A stretch of 64,000 nt of DNA from Rhodobacter sp. Lineage in GTDB: Bacteria; Pseudomonadota; Alphaproteobacteria; Rhodobacterales; Rhodobacteraceae. Within the stretch, counting starts at the first letter, position 1. Every line of letters begins with the position of its first letter. Location of the stretch: positions 1 through 64,000 of the forward strand of contig PNJK01000006.1 in NCBI GenBank assembly GCA_013821825.1, read 5' to 3'. Shown here one piece after another: positions 9,297 through 19,085 of the stretch. The notes under the pieces are model-generated. The model was not told the origin of the DNA. It did no database searches and saw only the letters and a program-made list of their open reading frames with translations. The translations under genes were made by a program, and so were the position numbers.

Positions 9297-10067
9297 TCAG
9301 TTCTCTGGCGCAATCTGGTCAGGCGAGGGGGGATTGGGCACTGCAAGATAAGCGGCCTCGGCGATGCGGACGATGCCCTTCAGGCGCAGGGTCGCCCGGT
9401 CACGCGGTGTCAGAGCGGCGATGGCGTCGGAAAGGGCGGCATGGATCAGATCGACCGGTGCATCCTTGGCCGCGATGAAGGGCAGGCCGGGGGTCGGGTC
9501 GGTCGTGCCGACCACGCGCAGCCGGTCGGTCACCGGGTCCTCGCCCTGCAACAGCGCCCAGGTCACCGCATCCAGCGCCGCGATATCGGCGCGACCCTCG
9601 GCGACCGCAAGGGCCGAAAGCCGGTGCCCCCCGGTTTTCACCACGGGCGGCAGGTGCAACTCCAGCTTGGCCGCATGGCTCTGCGGCGCGGCCCAACCGG
9701 ACTGCGACAGCGCCTCGTTATAGGCGAAGGGCGCGCCGTCAAAATCGGCCACCCCATGACGAGGATCATCCGCCCGCACCACGAAGACCGACCGGTAATG
9801 GCCGGGAGGACAACCCTCGACCCCATAGTCCGGCGTGCCGACATAGGCGACACGGCCATGCAAACGCGCCCGGAACGGATAGCCGCAGGTCTGCGACAAA
9901 AGCAGGTCAGGCGCTTCCCAGGCTGGCCAGTATGCCGCCTCGCCGCGCGTCAGCGCGTCAGGCGCCGCAATCCCCTGCCCGCGCAGACGGTCCCGGACCA
10001 GGGCCCAAAGCCGGTCATTCGCGGCCATGGCGGGGCCGGCATCATACATCGCAAGGCTGGCGATCAT
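9297..10067 (-). CDS. PhnD-like phosphate/phosphonate-type substrate-binding protein (orphan)
   Basis: MIASLAMYDAGPAMAANDRLW start gives a short overlap with the upstream ORF; CGYPFRARLHGRVAYVGTPDYGVEGC. Confidence 0.65.
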   Translation of the reverse strand: MIASLAMYDAGPAMAANDRLWALVRDRLRGQGIAAPDALTRGEAAYWPAWEAPDLLLSQTCGYPFRARLHGRVAYVGTPDYGVEGCPPGHYRSVFVVRADDPRHGVADFDGAPFAYNEALSQSGWAAPQSHAAKLELHLPPVVKTGGHRLSALAVAEGRADIAALDAVTWALLQGEDPVTDRLRVVGTTDPTPGLPFIAAKDAPVDLIHAALSDAIAALTPRDRATLRLKGIVRIAEAAYLAVPNPPSPDQIAPEN

Positions 10068-10513
10068 TCCCGCACGGCCGCGCATTCCGCGCGCTGCCGG
10101 GCCTGGGCCGATTCCACATCCGTCAGGCCCAGAAGGTTCGCGACCAGCCGCAGCAGGCGGTCTTCCTCGGCGTCGCGCAATCCGTCGGCCAGCGCCACCG
10201 ACCACAGCGCGACCATCAGATCGGCCCGGTCTTCAAGCCCGACCCCGGCCTTGAGCGCGCGCGTGAACCGTACCGTGTCCGGGGCCTGACGTTCCAGCTC
10301 TTCCGCCTCGGTCCGCAGCCGCGCGGCCTCGAACGGGCCAAGCCCGTGATAAAGCGCGAGCACCCGGTCGATCCGTTCAACTTCCTCGGCGGAATAAAGC
10401 CCATCGGTCCGCGCGATCCGCACCAGAAGGGCGGCCAGCGCCAGACGGGCGTCGGGTTCGGGCAGGACGGCAGGGGCGGGCGCCAGCAGGCGGCGAAGCA
10501 AAGCGTCGATCAT
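10064..10513 (-). CDS. TerB-family tellurite resistance-like protein
   Basis: LAALLVRIARTDGLYSAEEVERIDRVL...ALADGLRDAEEDRLLRLVANLLGL, TerB helical repeat. Confidence 0.75.
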   Translation of the reverse strand: MIDALLRRLLAPAPAVLPEPDARLALAALLVRIARTDGLYSAEEVERIDRVLALYHGLGPFEAARLRTEAEELERQAPDTVRFTRALKAGVGLEDRADLMVALWSVALADGLRDAEEDRLLRLVANLLGLTDVESAQARQRAECAAVRE

Positions 10514-10522
10514 CTGCCCTAT

Positions 10523-11320
10523 CTAGGCCCCCTTTCCCGGTTTGGAAAGCCTCGCGAACCGCTGGCCCAGCGCCGCAAGTTCCCCCGCCAACCCGTAGGG
10601 CGCATTCACCACGAACAGGCCCGAGCCTTCCATCCGATGCCCTTCGCGCACCGGGGGAAAGCGCACCTCATGCCGCAGCCCTTCGGGAAAGGCGGTTTCC
10701 AGCGCTGCCAGCATGGGGCCGTGTGCGCCACCCTTCAGGATCGGATACCACAGCATCAGAACACCGACGTTCCACTTGCGGTGGATGGCGGCCATCTGCC
10801 GGGGGATCGCCTCGTAGTCCGCCTTCACCTCGTAGGACGGGTCGAACAGCATCAGCCCGCGCCGAGGGGTGGGCGGCGTGATCGCAAGCGCCAGTTCGAA
10901 CCCGTCCTTCTGGTAGACGGACGCGCCCCAATCCTTTGCCACTGCGCGCAGATGCGCCACTTCCTGCGGATGCAGATCCGCCAGATGCAGGCTGTCGGTT
11001 TCACGCAAACCCAGGGCCGCGATCAGCGGCGAGCCGGGATAGGCCCGAGCGCCATAAGCCGCCCGCGCCTCTTCCAGCCGCTGCCGGTAAGGGTGGCTCT
11101 TGGGAAACCAATGCTCCACCAGCGCGATGCCCGCCGCCGCTTCGCCGGTCTTGACCGCCTCGTCGGCGCCAAGGTCATAGACCCCGCGCCCGGCATGGGT
11201 CTCGATGTAGCTCAGTGGTTTGTCCTTCTGCGTCAGGTAGTCCAGCATCCAGGCCAGGGCCGCGTGCTTGTGGACATCGGCCAGGTTCCCGGCATGGTAG
11301 AGATGTTGATAGGACAGCAT
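10523..11320 (-). CDS. rlmJ: 23S rRNA (adenine(2030)-N(6))-methyltransferase RlmJ
   Basis: MLSYQHLYHAGNLADVHKHAALAWMLDYL, YIETHAGRGVYDL, LMLFDPSYE. Confidence 0.9.
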   Translation of the reverse strand: MLSYQHLYHAGNLADVHKHAALAWMLDYLTQKDKPLSYIETHAGRGVYDLGADEAVKTGEAAAGIALVEHWFPKSHPYRQRLEEARAAYGARAYPGSPLIAALGLRETDSLHLADLHPQEVAHLRAVAKDWGASVYQKDGFELALAITPPTPRRGLMLFDPSYEVKADYEAIPRQMAAIHRKWNVGVLMLWYPILKGGAHGPMLAALETAFPEGLRHEVRFPPVREGHRMEGSGLFVVNAPYGLAGELAALGQRFARLSKPGKGA

Positions 11321-11424
11321 TCCCCTGCCCTAGCCGCCTTTCGCTGACTTGGAAAGTCATCCCGCTTGCCCACCCCGAAACGAAAGCGTAGACAGGCCGC
11401 GCGCCAAAAGCCAACGGGGACCAA

Positions 11425-12084
11425 ATGGAAATTTTCACGACCGAAGGGTTTACCGCGCTGATGCAGGTCATCGGCATTGACCTTGTGCTTGCGGGCGACA
11501 ATGCCATCGTCATCGGCCTTGCCGCAGCCGGTCTTCCGAAAGAACAACGCGCCAGGGCCATTCTCGTCGGCATCATCGCCGCCACCGTGATGCGCATCGG
11601 CTTTGCCCTGGTCACCACCCAGCTTCTGGCGATCACCGGCCTGCTTCTTGCCGGTGGCATCCTGCTGCTTTGGGTGTGCTGGAAGATGTGGCGCGAGCTT
11701 TCGGTTCCGCACGAAGCCGAAGTGGCCGCCGCCGAGGCCCTGACAGATTCCGACCTCAACGCCGATGGCACCATTGCGGGCGGTGCTCCGCGCAAGACCT
11801 TTGCCCAGGCCGCGACCCAGATCGTCATCGCCGACGTTTCGATGAGCCTTGATAACGTCCTTGCCGTGGCCGGCGCCGCGCATGGCTACCCGAGCGTGCT
11901 GATCATCGGCCTTGTGCTGTCCATCGCGCTGATGGGCCTTGCTGCAGGCTTCGTCGCCCGGCTTCTCAGCAAATACCGCTGGATCGCCTATGTCGGCCTG
12001 CTGATCATCCTTTACGTCGCGCTGAAGATGATGTGGGACGGCTGGAACCAGGTGCAGCCGATAGTGACGGGCGCGCTCGGCTGA
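11425..12084 (+). CDS. TerC-family integral membrane protein
   Basis: VIGIDLVLAGDNAIVIGLAAAGLP ... IVIADVSMSLDNVLAVAGAA TerC signature repeats. Confidence 0.9.
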   Translation: MEIFTTEGFTALMQVIGIDLVLAGDNAIVIGLAAAGLPKEQRARAILVGIIAATVMRIGFALVTTQLLAITGLLLAGGILLLWVCWKMWRELSVPHEAEVAAAEALTDSDLNADGTIAGGAPRKTFAQAATQIVIADVSMSLDNVLAVAGAAHGYPSVLIIGLVLSIALMGLAAGFVARLLSKYRWIAYVGLLIILYVALKMMWDGWNQVQPIVTGALG

Positions 12085-12163
12085 TGGAGCAATGGGGCGG
12101 CGCGATCCGCCCTTTCCAGGCCCGCGATCCATGCTACCTCTCCTTCGCTGACAGGAGATGCGC

Positions 12164-12559
12164 ATGACCACCTTCACGCTTTATGCCACCACGGCCGCTG
12201 TCTTCCTGATCCTTGATGTGATCATGCTGACGCTGGTGATGAAACCTCTGTTCACCCGCCACATCGGCCCGCTTCTGGCCGAGCCGATCCGGATTGCGCC
12301 CGCAGCGCTGTTCTACCTCGCCTATGTGGCGGGGCTGGTCTACCTGGTGTCGATGCCCGCCCTGAAAACCGGCGCGCCGCTGATCCTTCCTGCCCTGATC
12401 ATCGGGCTGATGGCCTACGGCACCTATGAATTCACCTCATGGTCGGTGATGCGGGACTGGCAATGGCAGATGGTGGTCACCGATGTGACATGGGGTAGCG
12501 TGCTGACCGCGTTTTCGGCCTGGGCAGGGGTGACGTTGACCCGGATGATCCACGGATAG
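12164..12559 (+). CDS. DUF2177-family membrane protein
   Basis: MTTFTLYATTAAVFLILDVIML...TYEFTSWSVMRDWQWQMVVTDVTWGSVLTAFSAW. Confidence 0.7.
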   Translation: MTTFTLYATTAAVFLILDVIMLTLVMKPLFTRHIGPLLAEPIRIAPAALFYLAYVAGLVYLVSMPALKTGAPLILPALIIGLMAYGTYEFTSWSVMRDWQWQMVVTDVTWGSVLTAFSAWAGVTLTRMIHG

Positions 12560-12690
12560 GGCCTCTGTCCCCTTGGTCTTTGCGGCCGGCGGGGCATGTG
12601 TTAGGAGCGGGTCAATGGTCCACCCAAGTCCTTGAAATCAAATGACCGGAAATGTGTCCTTGCCCGGGACACGGCCCGAAGGAGCCTGAC

Positions 12691-13017
12691 ATGATCCTCT
12701 ACGGAATCTCGACCTGCGATACCTGCAAGCGGGCCCTGAAGACCCTTCAATCTGCCGGCAAGGAGGTCACATTCCGGGACATCCGCGCCCAGCCGCTGAC
12801 CGACACCGAGATCGCCGCCATCGTCACCGAATTCGGATCAAGGGTCGTGAACACCCAATCCACGACCTATCGCGCCTTCAACGATTTCCTGAAGGCATCC
12901 GAGCCCGAGGCACAGATCGCCTCACAACCGACCGTCATGAAACGGCCGGTCATCCAGGATGCCAAACGCTGGTATCTGGGATGGGACAGCGCGACCGAAG
13001 CCGCGCTGACATCCTAA
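12691..13017 (+). CDS. ArsC/Spx-family thioredoxin-fold protein (arsenate reductase-like)
   Basis: MILYGISTCDTCKRALKTLQSAG CxxC; VMKRPVIQD. Confidence 0.8.
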   Translation: MILYGISTCDTCKRALKTLQSAGKEVTFRDIRAQPLTDTEIAAIVTEFGSRVVNTQSTTYRAFNDFLKASEPEAQIASQPTVMKRPVIQDAKRWYLGWDSATEAALTS

Positions 13018-13220
13018 AGCAGCCGAAGATCCCCGGCCGATTCCTTCCCGTCACGGCCCGACTGAAGCTCGTAGCCGATCTTCTGGTTGTCGCTGAGTCC
13101 CTTCAGCCCGGCGCGCTCAACCGCAGAAATATGCACAAATACGTCTTTGCCGCCATCATCGGGGGCGATGAATCCATAACCTTTGGTCGAGTTGAACCAC
13201 TTCACGGTGCCTGTCGGCAT
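13014..13220 (-). CDS. Cold-shock protein (CspA family)
   Basis: MPTGTVKWFNSTKGYGFIAPDDGGKDVFVHISAVERAGL RNP motifs. Confidence 0.95.
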   Translation of the reverse strand: MPTGTVKWFNSTKGYGFIAPDDGGKDVFVHISAVERAGLKGLSDNQKIGYELQSGRDGKESAGDLRLL

Positions 13221-13355
13221 GCCGCTTCTCCTCTCAGAACCCCTCGCGGCGACATTGCCGCGAGCCGTGCCACCAGGTCTTCCAGGCCTTCGTTCCGAGA
13301 GCCATTCAGGAATTCTGTCGTCACTGTGGCGATGATGCCAAGGATTTGACGAAAA

Positions 13356-13895
13356 TCAAGCCGCAAGGCGGAAATTTGCCTGCTTAAGCAACCGGTCCGC
13401 CGAAAGCGGGCCCGCGCCTTTCAGGATCAGCACAAGAAACAGCAGCATCCAGAAGGCCCGCTGGTCAAGGATCAGCGCATCCGACGCCCGGTCGAACCAT
13501 GCCCCTGCCGCAATTCCATGGCCGTAGATATCGGTCAGGCTTTGCAAGGCCACGAACCCCACCATCCCCAGCGCCGCCAGCCGGGTGATCAGGCCCAGCA
13601 CGATCAGCGCCGGCAAGATGTATTCCGCCCAGGCCCCGGCCAGCACCACAAGCCGGTGCCACAGACCCATCTGGCTTACGTCATAGCCCGCCGCCTCGAA
13701 GGCCTTGGGGTAGATCTGCGCGTAGGACCCCAGCGACGGCGTAAAGACCCCGTCCAGCTTGGTCCCCGCCGAGGCCCAGAAATACCCGAACAGAACCCCG
13801 GCAAACACCAACCGCGCGGCCGTCGGCAAAAGCCAATCCGCCTGCCGGTCAGCCAGACCCGCAGCGCGCGTGTAAAGAGACAGCAGTCCGTTCAT
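13356..13895 (-). CDS. DoxX-family membrane protein (BufD-like)
   Basis: Four hydrophobic helices, DoxX-like; stop-start overlap with the upstream DUF2063 gene. Confidence 0.75.
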   Translation of the reverse strand: MNGLLSLYTRAAGLADRQADWLLPTAARLVFAGVLFGYFWASAGTKLDGVFTPSLGSYAQIYPKAFEAAGYDVSQMGLWHRLVVLAGAWAEYILPALIVLGLITRLAALGMVGFVALQSLTDIYGHGIAAGAWFDRASDALILDQRAFWMLLFLVLILKGAGPLSADRLLKQANFRLAA

Positions 13896-14623
13896 TGTTC
13901 CACTCCAATAACCGCCCTGCCGGTAATCAGCAGCGACAGGATCGCGGGCAACGACGCCGAAGCGTCTGTCAGGTCCAGGCTTTGGCCAAGTGTCTTCCCC
14001 TTCAGCAGTCCCTCCACGAAGGCACCGCCCCCCGGGGGCAGCAGATGCGGTCGGGGGTCGAACTCCGGGCGCAGGATCAGCGCATCCTCGGGCCCCGGGT
14101 TTGGGGACGGGCCGCCCTCGGCATTCGCGGCCCAGATCGACTGCACCGGCCAGCGCGACCGCACCAGCCGAAGCGAGGGCGCAAGACGCAGGCGCAGCCC
14201 GGCGATATCGGTGGATAGCAGGCGCTGGAACTCGACCTCGGCCAGTGGCTCGCTGTCCGCCGCGTGATAGCTTTCGCGCATCGCCTGATCCAGCCGCGCG
14301 ACATCCGGCAGGTAGCCCAGATGAGCGACTGGCGGGAAGCCTTCCAGAAATCCGGGCAGGTCATCGCCATAAAGCATCAGCATCCGCGACCGGGGCGGAT
14401 GGGCGCGCAGGAAAATCACCGCCATGGCAGAGAAGAATTCGTCTCCGACCAGCTTGCGCACGGTCGGAAAAGCCGTCTCCAGCGCGCGGGTCAGCGACGA
14501 GGCCACATTGTTGCGATAGACCGAAAACCGCTTTGGCGCGGGGCGGCCTTCCGGATCGACGATCCCGTCAGGGACAGCCGCCCCGGGGTCCAGAAGCGCC
14601 CGGGCGAATTCGGTCTGGGTCAT
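13892..14623 (-). CDS. DUF2063 putative DNA-binding/RRE-type partner protein (BufC-like)
   Basis: [59 protein letters not shown]...[23 protein letters not shown]. Confidence 0.85.
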   Translation of the reverse strand: MTQTEFARALLDPGAAVPDGIVDPEGRPAPKRFSVYRNNVASSLTRALETAFPTVRKLVGDEFFSAMAVIFLRAHPPRSRMLMLYGDDLPGFLEGFPPVAHLGYLPDVARLDQAMRESYHAADSEPLAEVEFQRLLSTDIAGLRLRLAPSLRLVRSRWPVQSIWAANAEGGPSPNPGPEDALILRPEFDPRPHLLPPGGGAFVEGLLKGKTLGQSLDLTDASASLPAILSLLITGRAVIGVEQ

Positions 14624-15468
14624 TTCGCCGGCTCCAGCAGGCGGGCGGCACGGGCGGCCTCGGCCGCAAGGACCGGCCATTCGGGCACGTCATTGTCCCA
14701 CTCGATCAGGGTCGGGCGCGGGCCGCCTTTGACGAGGACATGGGCGTAAAGTGCCCAGACCGGGTCTACGACTTCAGCGCCGTGACTGTCGATCAGGAGG
14801 CGACGGCCGTGATCGTCGCGGTCCTCGTCATGGCCGCCAAGATGGATTTCGCCCACAAGGTGCAAGGGAAAGGCGTCAAGATAGGCCCTGGGATCATACT
14901 TCTGATTGGTGCCAGAGACATAGACGTTGTTCACGTCCAAGAGCAGGCCACAGCCGGTGCGGTTGGCAATCTCGGTCAGGAAATCGGTCTCGGCCATCGC
15001 GGTTTCAGCGAAGGCCACGTAGGTCGAGGGGTTTTCCAGCAGCATCCGGCGGCCAAGCACGGTCTGCACCTCGTCGATATGATTGGCGACACGGGCCAGC
15101 GTTGCAGATGTGTAGGGCAAGGGCAGAAGGTCGTTCAGATAGGCGCCGTCATGGGTGGACCAGGCCAGGTGCTCTGAAAAGCTGACCGGGTTCAACCAGC
15201 CGCAAAGCTGGCGAAGACGATCAAGGTGGTCGCGGTCAAGCCGCCCTTCGCCGCCGATAGACAGGCCCACGCCATGCACGGAAATCGGGAAGCGCTCCGC
15301 CAGATAACGCAGCTGCGCCAGCGGACGCCCCCCCTCGCCCATGTAGTTCTCGGCGTGAATCTCAAGCCAGCCAACCACGCCGGGATCTGCCATAAGCCCC
15401 GGAAAGTGCTGCGGTTTGTAGCCCACTCCGGGCCGGGCAGGCAGGCTTTGGCGGCTGTGGTCAAGCAT
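14620..15468 (-). CDS. DUF692 multinuclear non-heme iron-dependent oxidative enzyme (MNIO; BufB-like)
   Basis: [68 protein letters not shown] metal-site motifs of the DUF692/MbnB family. Confidence 0.9.
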   Translation of the reverse strand: MLDHSRQSLPARPGVGYKPQHFPGLMADPGVVGWLEIHAENYMGEGGRPLAQLRYLAERFPISVHGVGLSIGGEGRLDRDHLDRLRQLCGWLNPVSFSEHLAWSTHDGAYLNDLLPLPYTSATLARVANHIDEVQTVLGRRMLLENPSTYVAFAETAMAETDFLTEIANRTGCGLLLDVNNVYVSGTNQKYDPRAYLDAFPLHLVGEIHLGGHDEDRDDHGRRLLIDSHGAEVVDPVWALYAHVLVKGGPRPTLIEWDNDVPEWPVLAAEAARAARLLEPAK

Positions 15469-15524
15469 CTGGCTACCCCAATGAAGGTCGCCCGCCGATC
15501 ACCGGGACCGGAGGGCGGGTTGCA

Positions 15525-15824
15525 TCAGGCGCTTGGCAGGTCGCGATCCAGCGCTTCCAGGCTACCCATGCGCGCTGTACCATCGGCAGCGGCGGGCAGT
15601 TCCATCGTGGTGCAGGTGCCAGCCGGGACCAGCGACCAGGAGTTGCCCTGATAGTCGACTTTCGAGGTTCCGGCGCAGGTGGTGCCCGGACCGGCGGCGC
15701 AGTCATTCTGCCCGGCAAGCGCCACACCGAAGCATTTTTCGGTTTCCTGGGCCGCAACGGCGCCGGCTGAAAGGGCGGCAGCCAATGCGCCGGCGATGAC
15801 GAGGGTTTTCGACTGGTAAGACAT
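15525..15824 (-). CDS. DUF2282 small secreted cysteine peptide (bufferin-type precursor, BufA1-like)
   Basis: Start [71 protein letters not shown]; signal peptide plus four cysteines. Confidence 0.85.
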   Translation of the reverse strand: MSYQSKTLVIAGALAAALSAGAVAAQETEKCFGVALAGQNDCAAGPGTTCAGTSKVDYQGNSWSLVPAGTCTTMELPAAADGTARMGSLEALDRDLPSA

Positions 15825-15920
15825 CTGAGCATCCTTATTGCTGGGTTGGACTTGAGTGCGGTCGGTAATCTGATGGGTTGGTCGCTGCTGTGCGACACAT
15901 TCAACAATTCGACCGGACCC

Positions 15921-15946
15921 GACGAAAGTTACAGGCAAAGATTACA
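15921..15946 (-). promoter_or_regulatory. Candidate ECF-sigma-type promoter for the buf operon
   Basis: Minus strand TGTAAT-N16-CGTC about 97 nt upstream of the precursor start; resembles ECF TGTAAC/CGTC promoters. An overlapping alternative is TGTAAC (15928-15933)-N16-CGAA. Confidence 0.35.
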
Positions 15947-15986
15947 GGTCCACGGTTTCGTGAAAAGCCTTCTTTGCGCGGGCAAT

Positions 15987-16020
15987 TGCAAAGGCCCCGC
16001 CAACATGCGGAGGCTTTGCA
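15987..16020 (-). terminator. Candidate thrS terminator hairpin
   Basis: TGCAAAGgCcCCGC/GCGGaGgCTTTGCA inverted repeat with two mismatches, just downstream of the thrS stop; no strong T tract. Confidence 0.35.
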
Positions 16021-16040
16021 TTTCAGATCAATTGGTTGGA

Positions 16041-17987
16041 TTAGGAAGCGGCGGGCGGAAGCGCCTCGAACCCGAAGGTGGCGACGGCGGAATCGAGGCT
16101 CATCGTTTCAGTCCGCGTCTCGCCCAGGCGGCGGACTGAAACAGTTCGCGCCTCGACCTCTTGCATCCCGATCGCCAAAATCGCCGGAACCTTGCCGACC
16201 GAATGCTCGCGGACCTTGTAGTTGATCTTTTCGTTCCGAATGTCCGCTTCGGCCCGCACGCCCGCCTTCTTCAGCGCGGCCACGACCTCATGCACGAAGG
16301 GATCGGCATCCGAGACGATAGAGGCGACGACCACCTGCCGAGGCGCCAGCCAGAACGGCAGTCTTCCGGCGTAGTTTTCCAGAAGAATGCCGATGAAGCG
16401 CTCGAACGAGCCCAGGATCGCGCGGTGCAGCATGTAGGGGCGGTGCTTGCCGCCATCCTCGCCCACGTATTCCGCACCAAGCCGGGTCGGCGTGTTGCCG
16501 TCGACCTGGAACGTCCCGCACTGCCATTTGCGCCCGATCGCGTCGGTCAGTTTGAAATCGAGCTTGGGGCCGTAGAAGGCACCCTCGCCCGGATCGATTT
16601 CATAGGCGTTGCCCGTCTTCTTGATCGCGTTTTCCAGCGCCGACTCAAGCTTGTCCCAGGTCTCGTCCGATCCGATCCTGACATCGGGCCGGGTGGAAAG
16701 CTTGATCTCGAAGCTGTCGAAGCCAAAGTCCTTGTAGACCGACGCCAGCAGCGCGATGAAATCGGCACATTCGGCTTCGATCTGGTCTTCAGTGCAGAAG
16801 ATATGCGCGTCATCCTGCACGAAGCCGCGCACCCGCATCAGCCCGTGCATCGAGCCCGAGCTTTCATAGCGGTGGCAAGACCCGAATTCCGCCAACCGCA
16901 AAGGCAGGTCGCGGTAGGACTTCAGGCCCTGATTATAGACCTGCACATGGCAGGGGCAGTTCATCGGCTTCAGCGCGTTGATCCGCTTTTCCTTCGCACC
17001 TTCCTCATCCACTTCGACGAGGAACATGTTCTCGCGGTAGGCCTCCCAATGGCCGGAGCGTTCCCACAGAACCCGGTCCACCACCTGCGGGGTCCTGATC
17101 TCCTTATAGCCCGCCTTGCGCTGGCGACCGCGCATATAGTCTTCCAGCGTGCGGTAGATCGACCAGCCGTTCGGGTGCCAGAACACCATGCCGGGGGCTT
17201 CTTCCTGCAGATGGAAGAGTTCCATCTCGCGCCCCAATTTCCGGTGGTCGCGCTTGGCGGCCTCTTCCAGCATCGTCAGATGGGCCTTCAGATCGTCGCG
17301 GTTGCGGAAGGCGACGCCGTAGATGCGCTGCAACATGGGCCGCGTGGCATCGCCCAGCCAGTAGGCCCCCGCGACATGCGTCAGCTTGAAGGCATCGGCG
17401 GGGACTTGCCCGGTGTGCTGCAGATGCGGGCCCCGGCACAGATCCTGCCAGGGCCCATGCCAGTACATCCGGATATCCTCGCCTTCGGGGATACGGTCCA
17501 GAAGCTCCAGCTTGAAGGGCTCTTGCCGCCCACGATAATACTCCACCGCCCGTGCCCGGTGCCACAGTTCCGTCTTCACCGGATCGCACGCGTTGATGAT
17601 CTGCTTCATCCGCGCTTCGATCTGGCCAAGGTCCTCTGGCGTGAACGGCTCTTCCCGGTCGAAATCGTAAAACCAGCCGTAGTCGCGCACCGGGCCGATG
17701 GTGACCTTCACGTCAGGCCAGATTTCCTGCACGGCACGCGCCATGATATGGGCAAGGTCATGCCGGATCAGTTCGAGCGCCGGGGCCTCGTCCTTCAGCG
17801 TGTTCAGGCTGATCGTCGCATCCGCAGCGATCGGCCAGGCCAGGTCCCAGTGCGCGCCATTCACCACGGCCGAGATCGAGGCCTTTGCCAGCGACGGCGC
17901 GATGGAGGCCGCGACTTCGGCAGGGGTCACGCCCGCCGGATAGTGCCGGATGTTGCCGTCGGGAAATGTCAGGGAAATCTGGCTCAT
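16041..17987 (-). CDS. thrS: Threonyl-tRNA synthetase
   Basis: [39 protein letters not shown] domain; [35 protein letters not shown]; start trimmed from the ORF track. Confidence 0.97.
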   Translation of the reverse strand: MSQISLTFPDGNIRHYPAGVTPAEVAASIAPSLAKASISAVVNGAHWDLAWPIAADATISLNTLKDEAPALELIRHDLAHIMARAVQEIWPDVKVTIGPVRDYGWFYDFDREEPFTPEDLGQIEARMKQIINACDPVKTELWHRARAVEYYRGRQEPFKLELLDRIPEGEDIRMYWHGPWQDLCRGPHLQHTGQVPADAFKLTHVAGAYWLGDATRPMLQRIYGVAFRNRDDLKAHLTMLEEAAKRDHRKLGREMELFHLQEEAPGMVFWHPNGWSIYRTLEDYMRGRQRKAGYKEIRTPQVVDRVLWERSGHWEAYRENMFLVEVDEEGAKEKRINALKPMNCPCHVQVYNQGLKSYRDLPLRLAEFGSCHRYESSGSMHGLMRVRGFVQDDAHIFCTEDQIEAECADFIALLASVYKDFGFDSFEIKLSTRPDVRIGSDETWDKLESALENAIKKTGNAYEIDPGEGAFYGPKLDFKLTDAIGRKWQCGTFQVDGNTPTRLGAEYVGEDGGKHRPYMLHRAILGSFERFIGILLENYAGRLPFWLAPRQVVVASIVSDADPFVHEVVAALKKAGVRAEADIRNEKINYKVREHSVGKVPAILAIGMQEVEARTVSVRRLGETRTETMSLDSAVATFGFEALPPAAS

Positions 17988-18164
17988 GGCCGGCTCCTCG
18001 TCAGTTTGGCGCCTACGAAACGCCGGGTTGCGGGTTATGTCCGGCGGGGTGTGCCGCGCGGGGCCGGCCTTGTCAAGCCAACCCCGGGAAAGCCACAGGC
18101 AATTCTTCGCGCGTGGGTTGAACATGGCCTGCCGCGCGCGCGTCAGGGCTGCTATGCTCACCGG

Positions 18165-18962
18165 ATGACAACCTATCTCACCACCCCGCAAGGCCGCCAC
18201 ATCGCCTATCATCGCACCGAAGGCCGCGCGCCGGGGGTGGTCTTTCTCGGGGGCTTCCGGTCCGACATGACCGGATCGAAGGCGCTTCACCTGCAGGCCT
18301 GGGCCGAGGCAACGGGCCGCGCCTTTCTGCGGTTCGACTATTCCGGGCACGGGGCATCGCGCGGGGAGTTTGCCGATGGCGCGATCGGCGACTGGCGCGA
18401 GGACGCCGCGGCGGTGATCGAGTCGCTGACCGAAGGGCCGCAGGTTCTGGTCGGCTCATCCATGGGTGGCTGGATTTCGCTGCTGCTGGCCCGCGACCTG
18501 CCCGCGCATGTCGCCGGTCTGGTCGGCATTGCCGCAGCCCCGGATTTCACTGAACGGATGTGGGAAGACGAGTTCTCCCTGGCCGACCGGGCCCGGCTGG
18601 TTGAGGATGGCGTGCTTTTGCGCCCCTCCGACTATTCGGACGAACCCTATCCGATCACCCGCCGCCTGATCGAGGAAGGGCGGCGCAATCTGGTGCTGGA
18701 TCAGCCGCTGAAGTTGCCGTTTCCGGTGCGGCTGTTGCAGGGGACGGCGGATAGCGACGTGCCACCTTCCGTGGCGCTGGGGCTGTTGGACCACATCGAA
18801 AGCCCCGACTTGCGACTGACGCTGGTCAAGGGTGCCGACCACCGCTTCTCGACGCCTGCCTGCCTTGACCTCATCACGGAAGCAGTCGAGGACGCCTTGC
18901 ACATTTCAGAGGCGCACCTGTCAATGGATCCGGCATGTTTGAAGAAATCGAACATCCGGTAA
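18165..18962 (+). CDS. Alpha/beta hydrolase
   Basis: [32 protein letters not shown] nucleophile elbow; start ATG 18165 inside a longer ORF. Confidence 0.85.
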   Translation: MTTYLTTPQGRHIAYHRTEGRAPGVVFLGGFRSDMTGSKALHLQAWAEATGRAFLRFDYSGHGASRGEFADGAIGDWREDAAAVIESLTEGPQVLVGSSMGGWISLLLARDLPAHVAGLVGIAAAPDFTERMWEDEFSLADRARLVEDGVLLRPSDYSDEPYPITRRLIEEGRRNLVLDQPLKLPFPVRLLQGTADSDVPPSVALGLLDHIESPDLRLTLVKGADHRFSTPACLDLITEAVEDALHISEAHLSMDPACLKKSNIR

Positions 18963-19085
18963 CGCAGCACCAGGTGTTTGACCGTCCGCCACTCTCTCGA
19001 TGCTGCCTTGAATCCATGAGCTTATAGACTAGAGTTGCGGGATGGTGACGCATCACGATCATCCATTTTCCTGCATTTGCGCCCG

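Noticed and set aside
10064-12084. TerB and TerC as a tellurite-resistance island
   Set aside because: Only isolated TerB- and TerC-family proteins separated by rlmJ on opposite strands; no terD/terZ genes, so not a ter operon.
12691-13017. Arsenic-resistance locus
   Set aside because: Single ArsC/Spx-like protein with no arsB/arsR; these orphans are common and function is uncertain.
16161-18154. Long plus-strand ORF (N-terminal part of the 933-aa ORF) opposite thrS
   Set aside because: Antisense shadow of thrS in high-GC DNA; only the C-terminal part from ATG 18165 is a real alpha/beta hydrolase.
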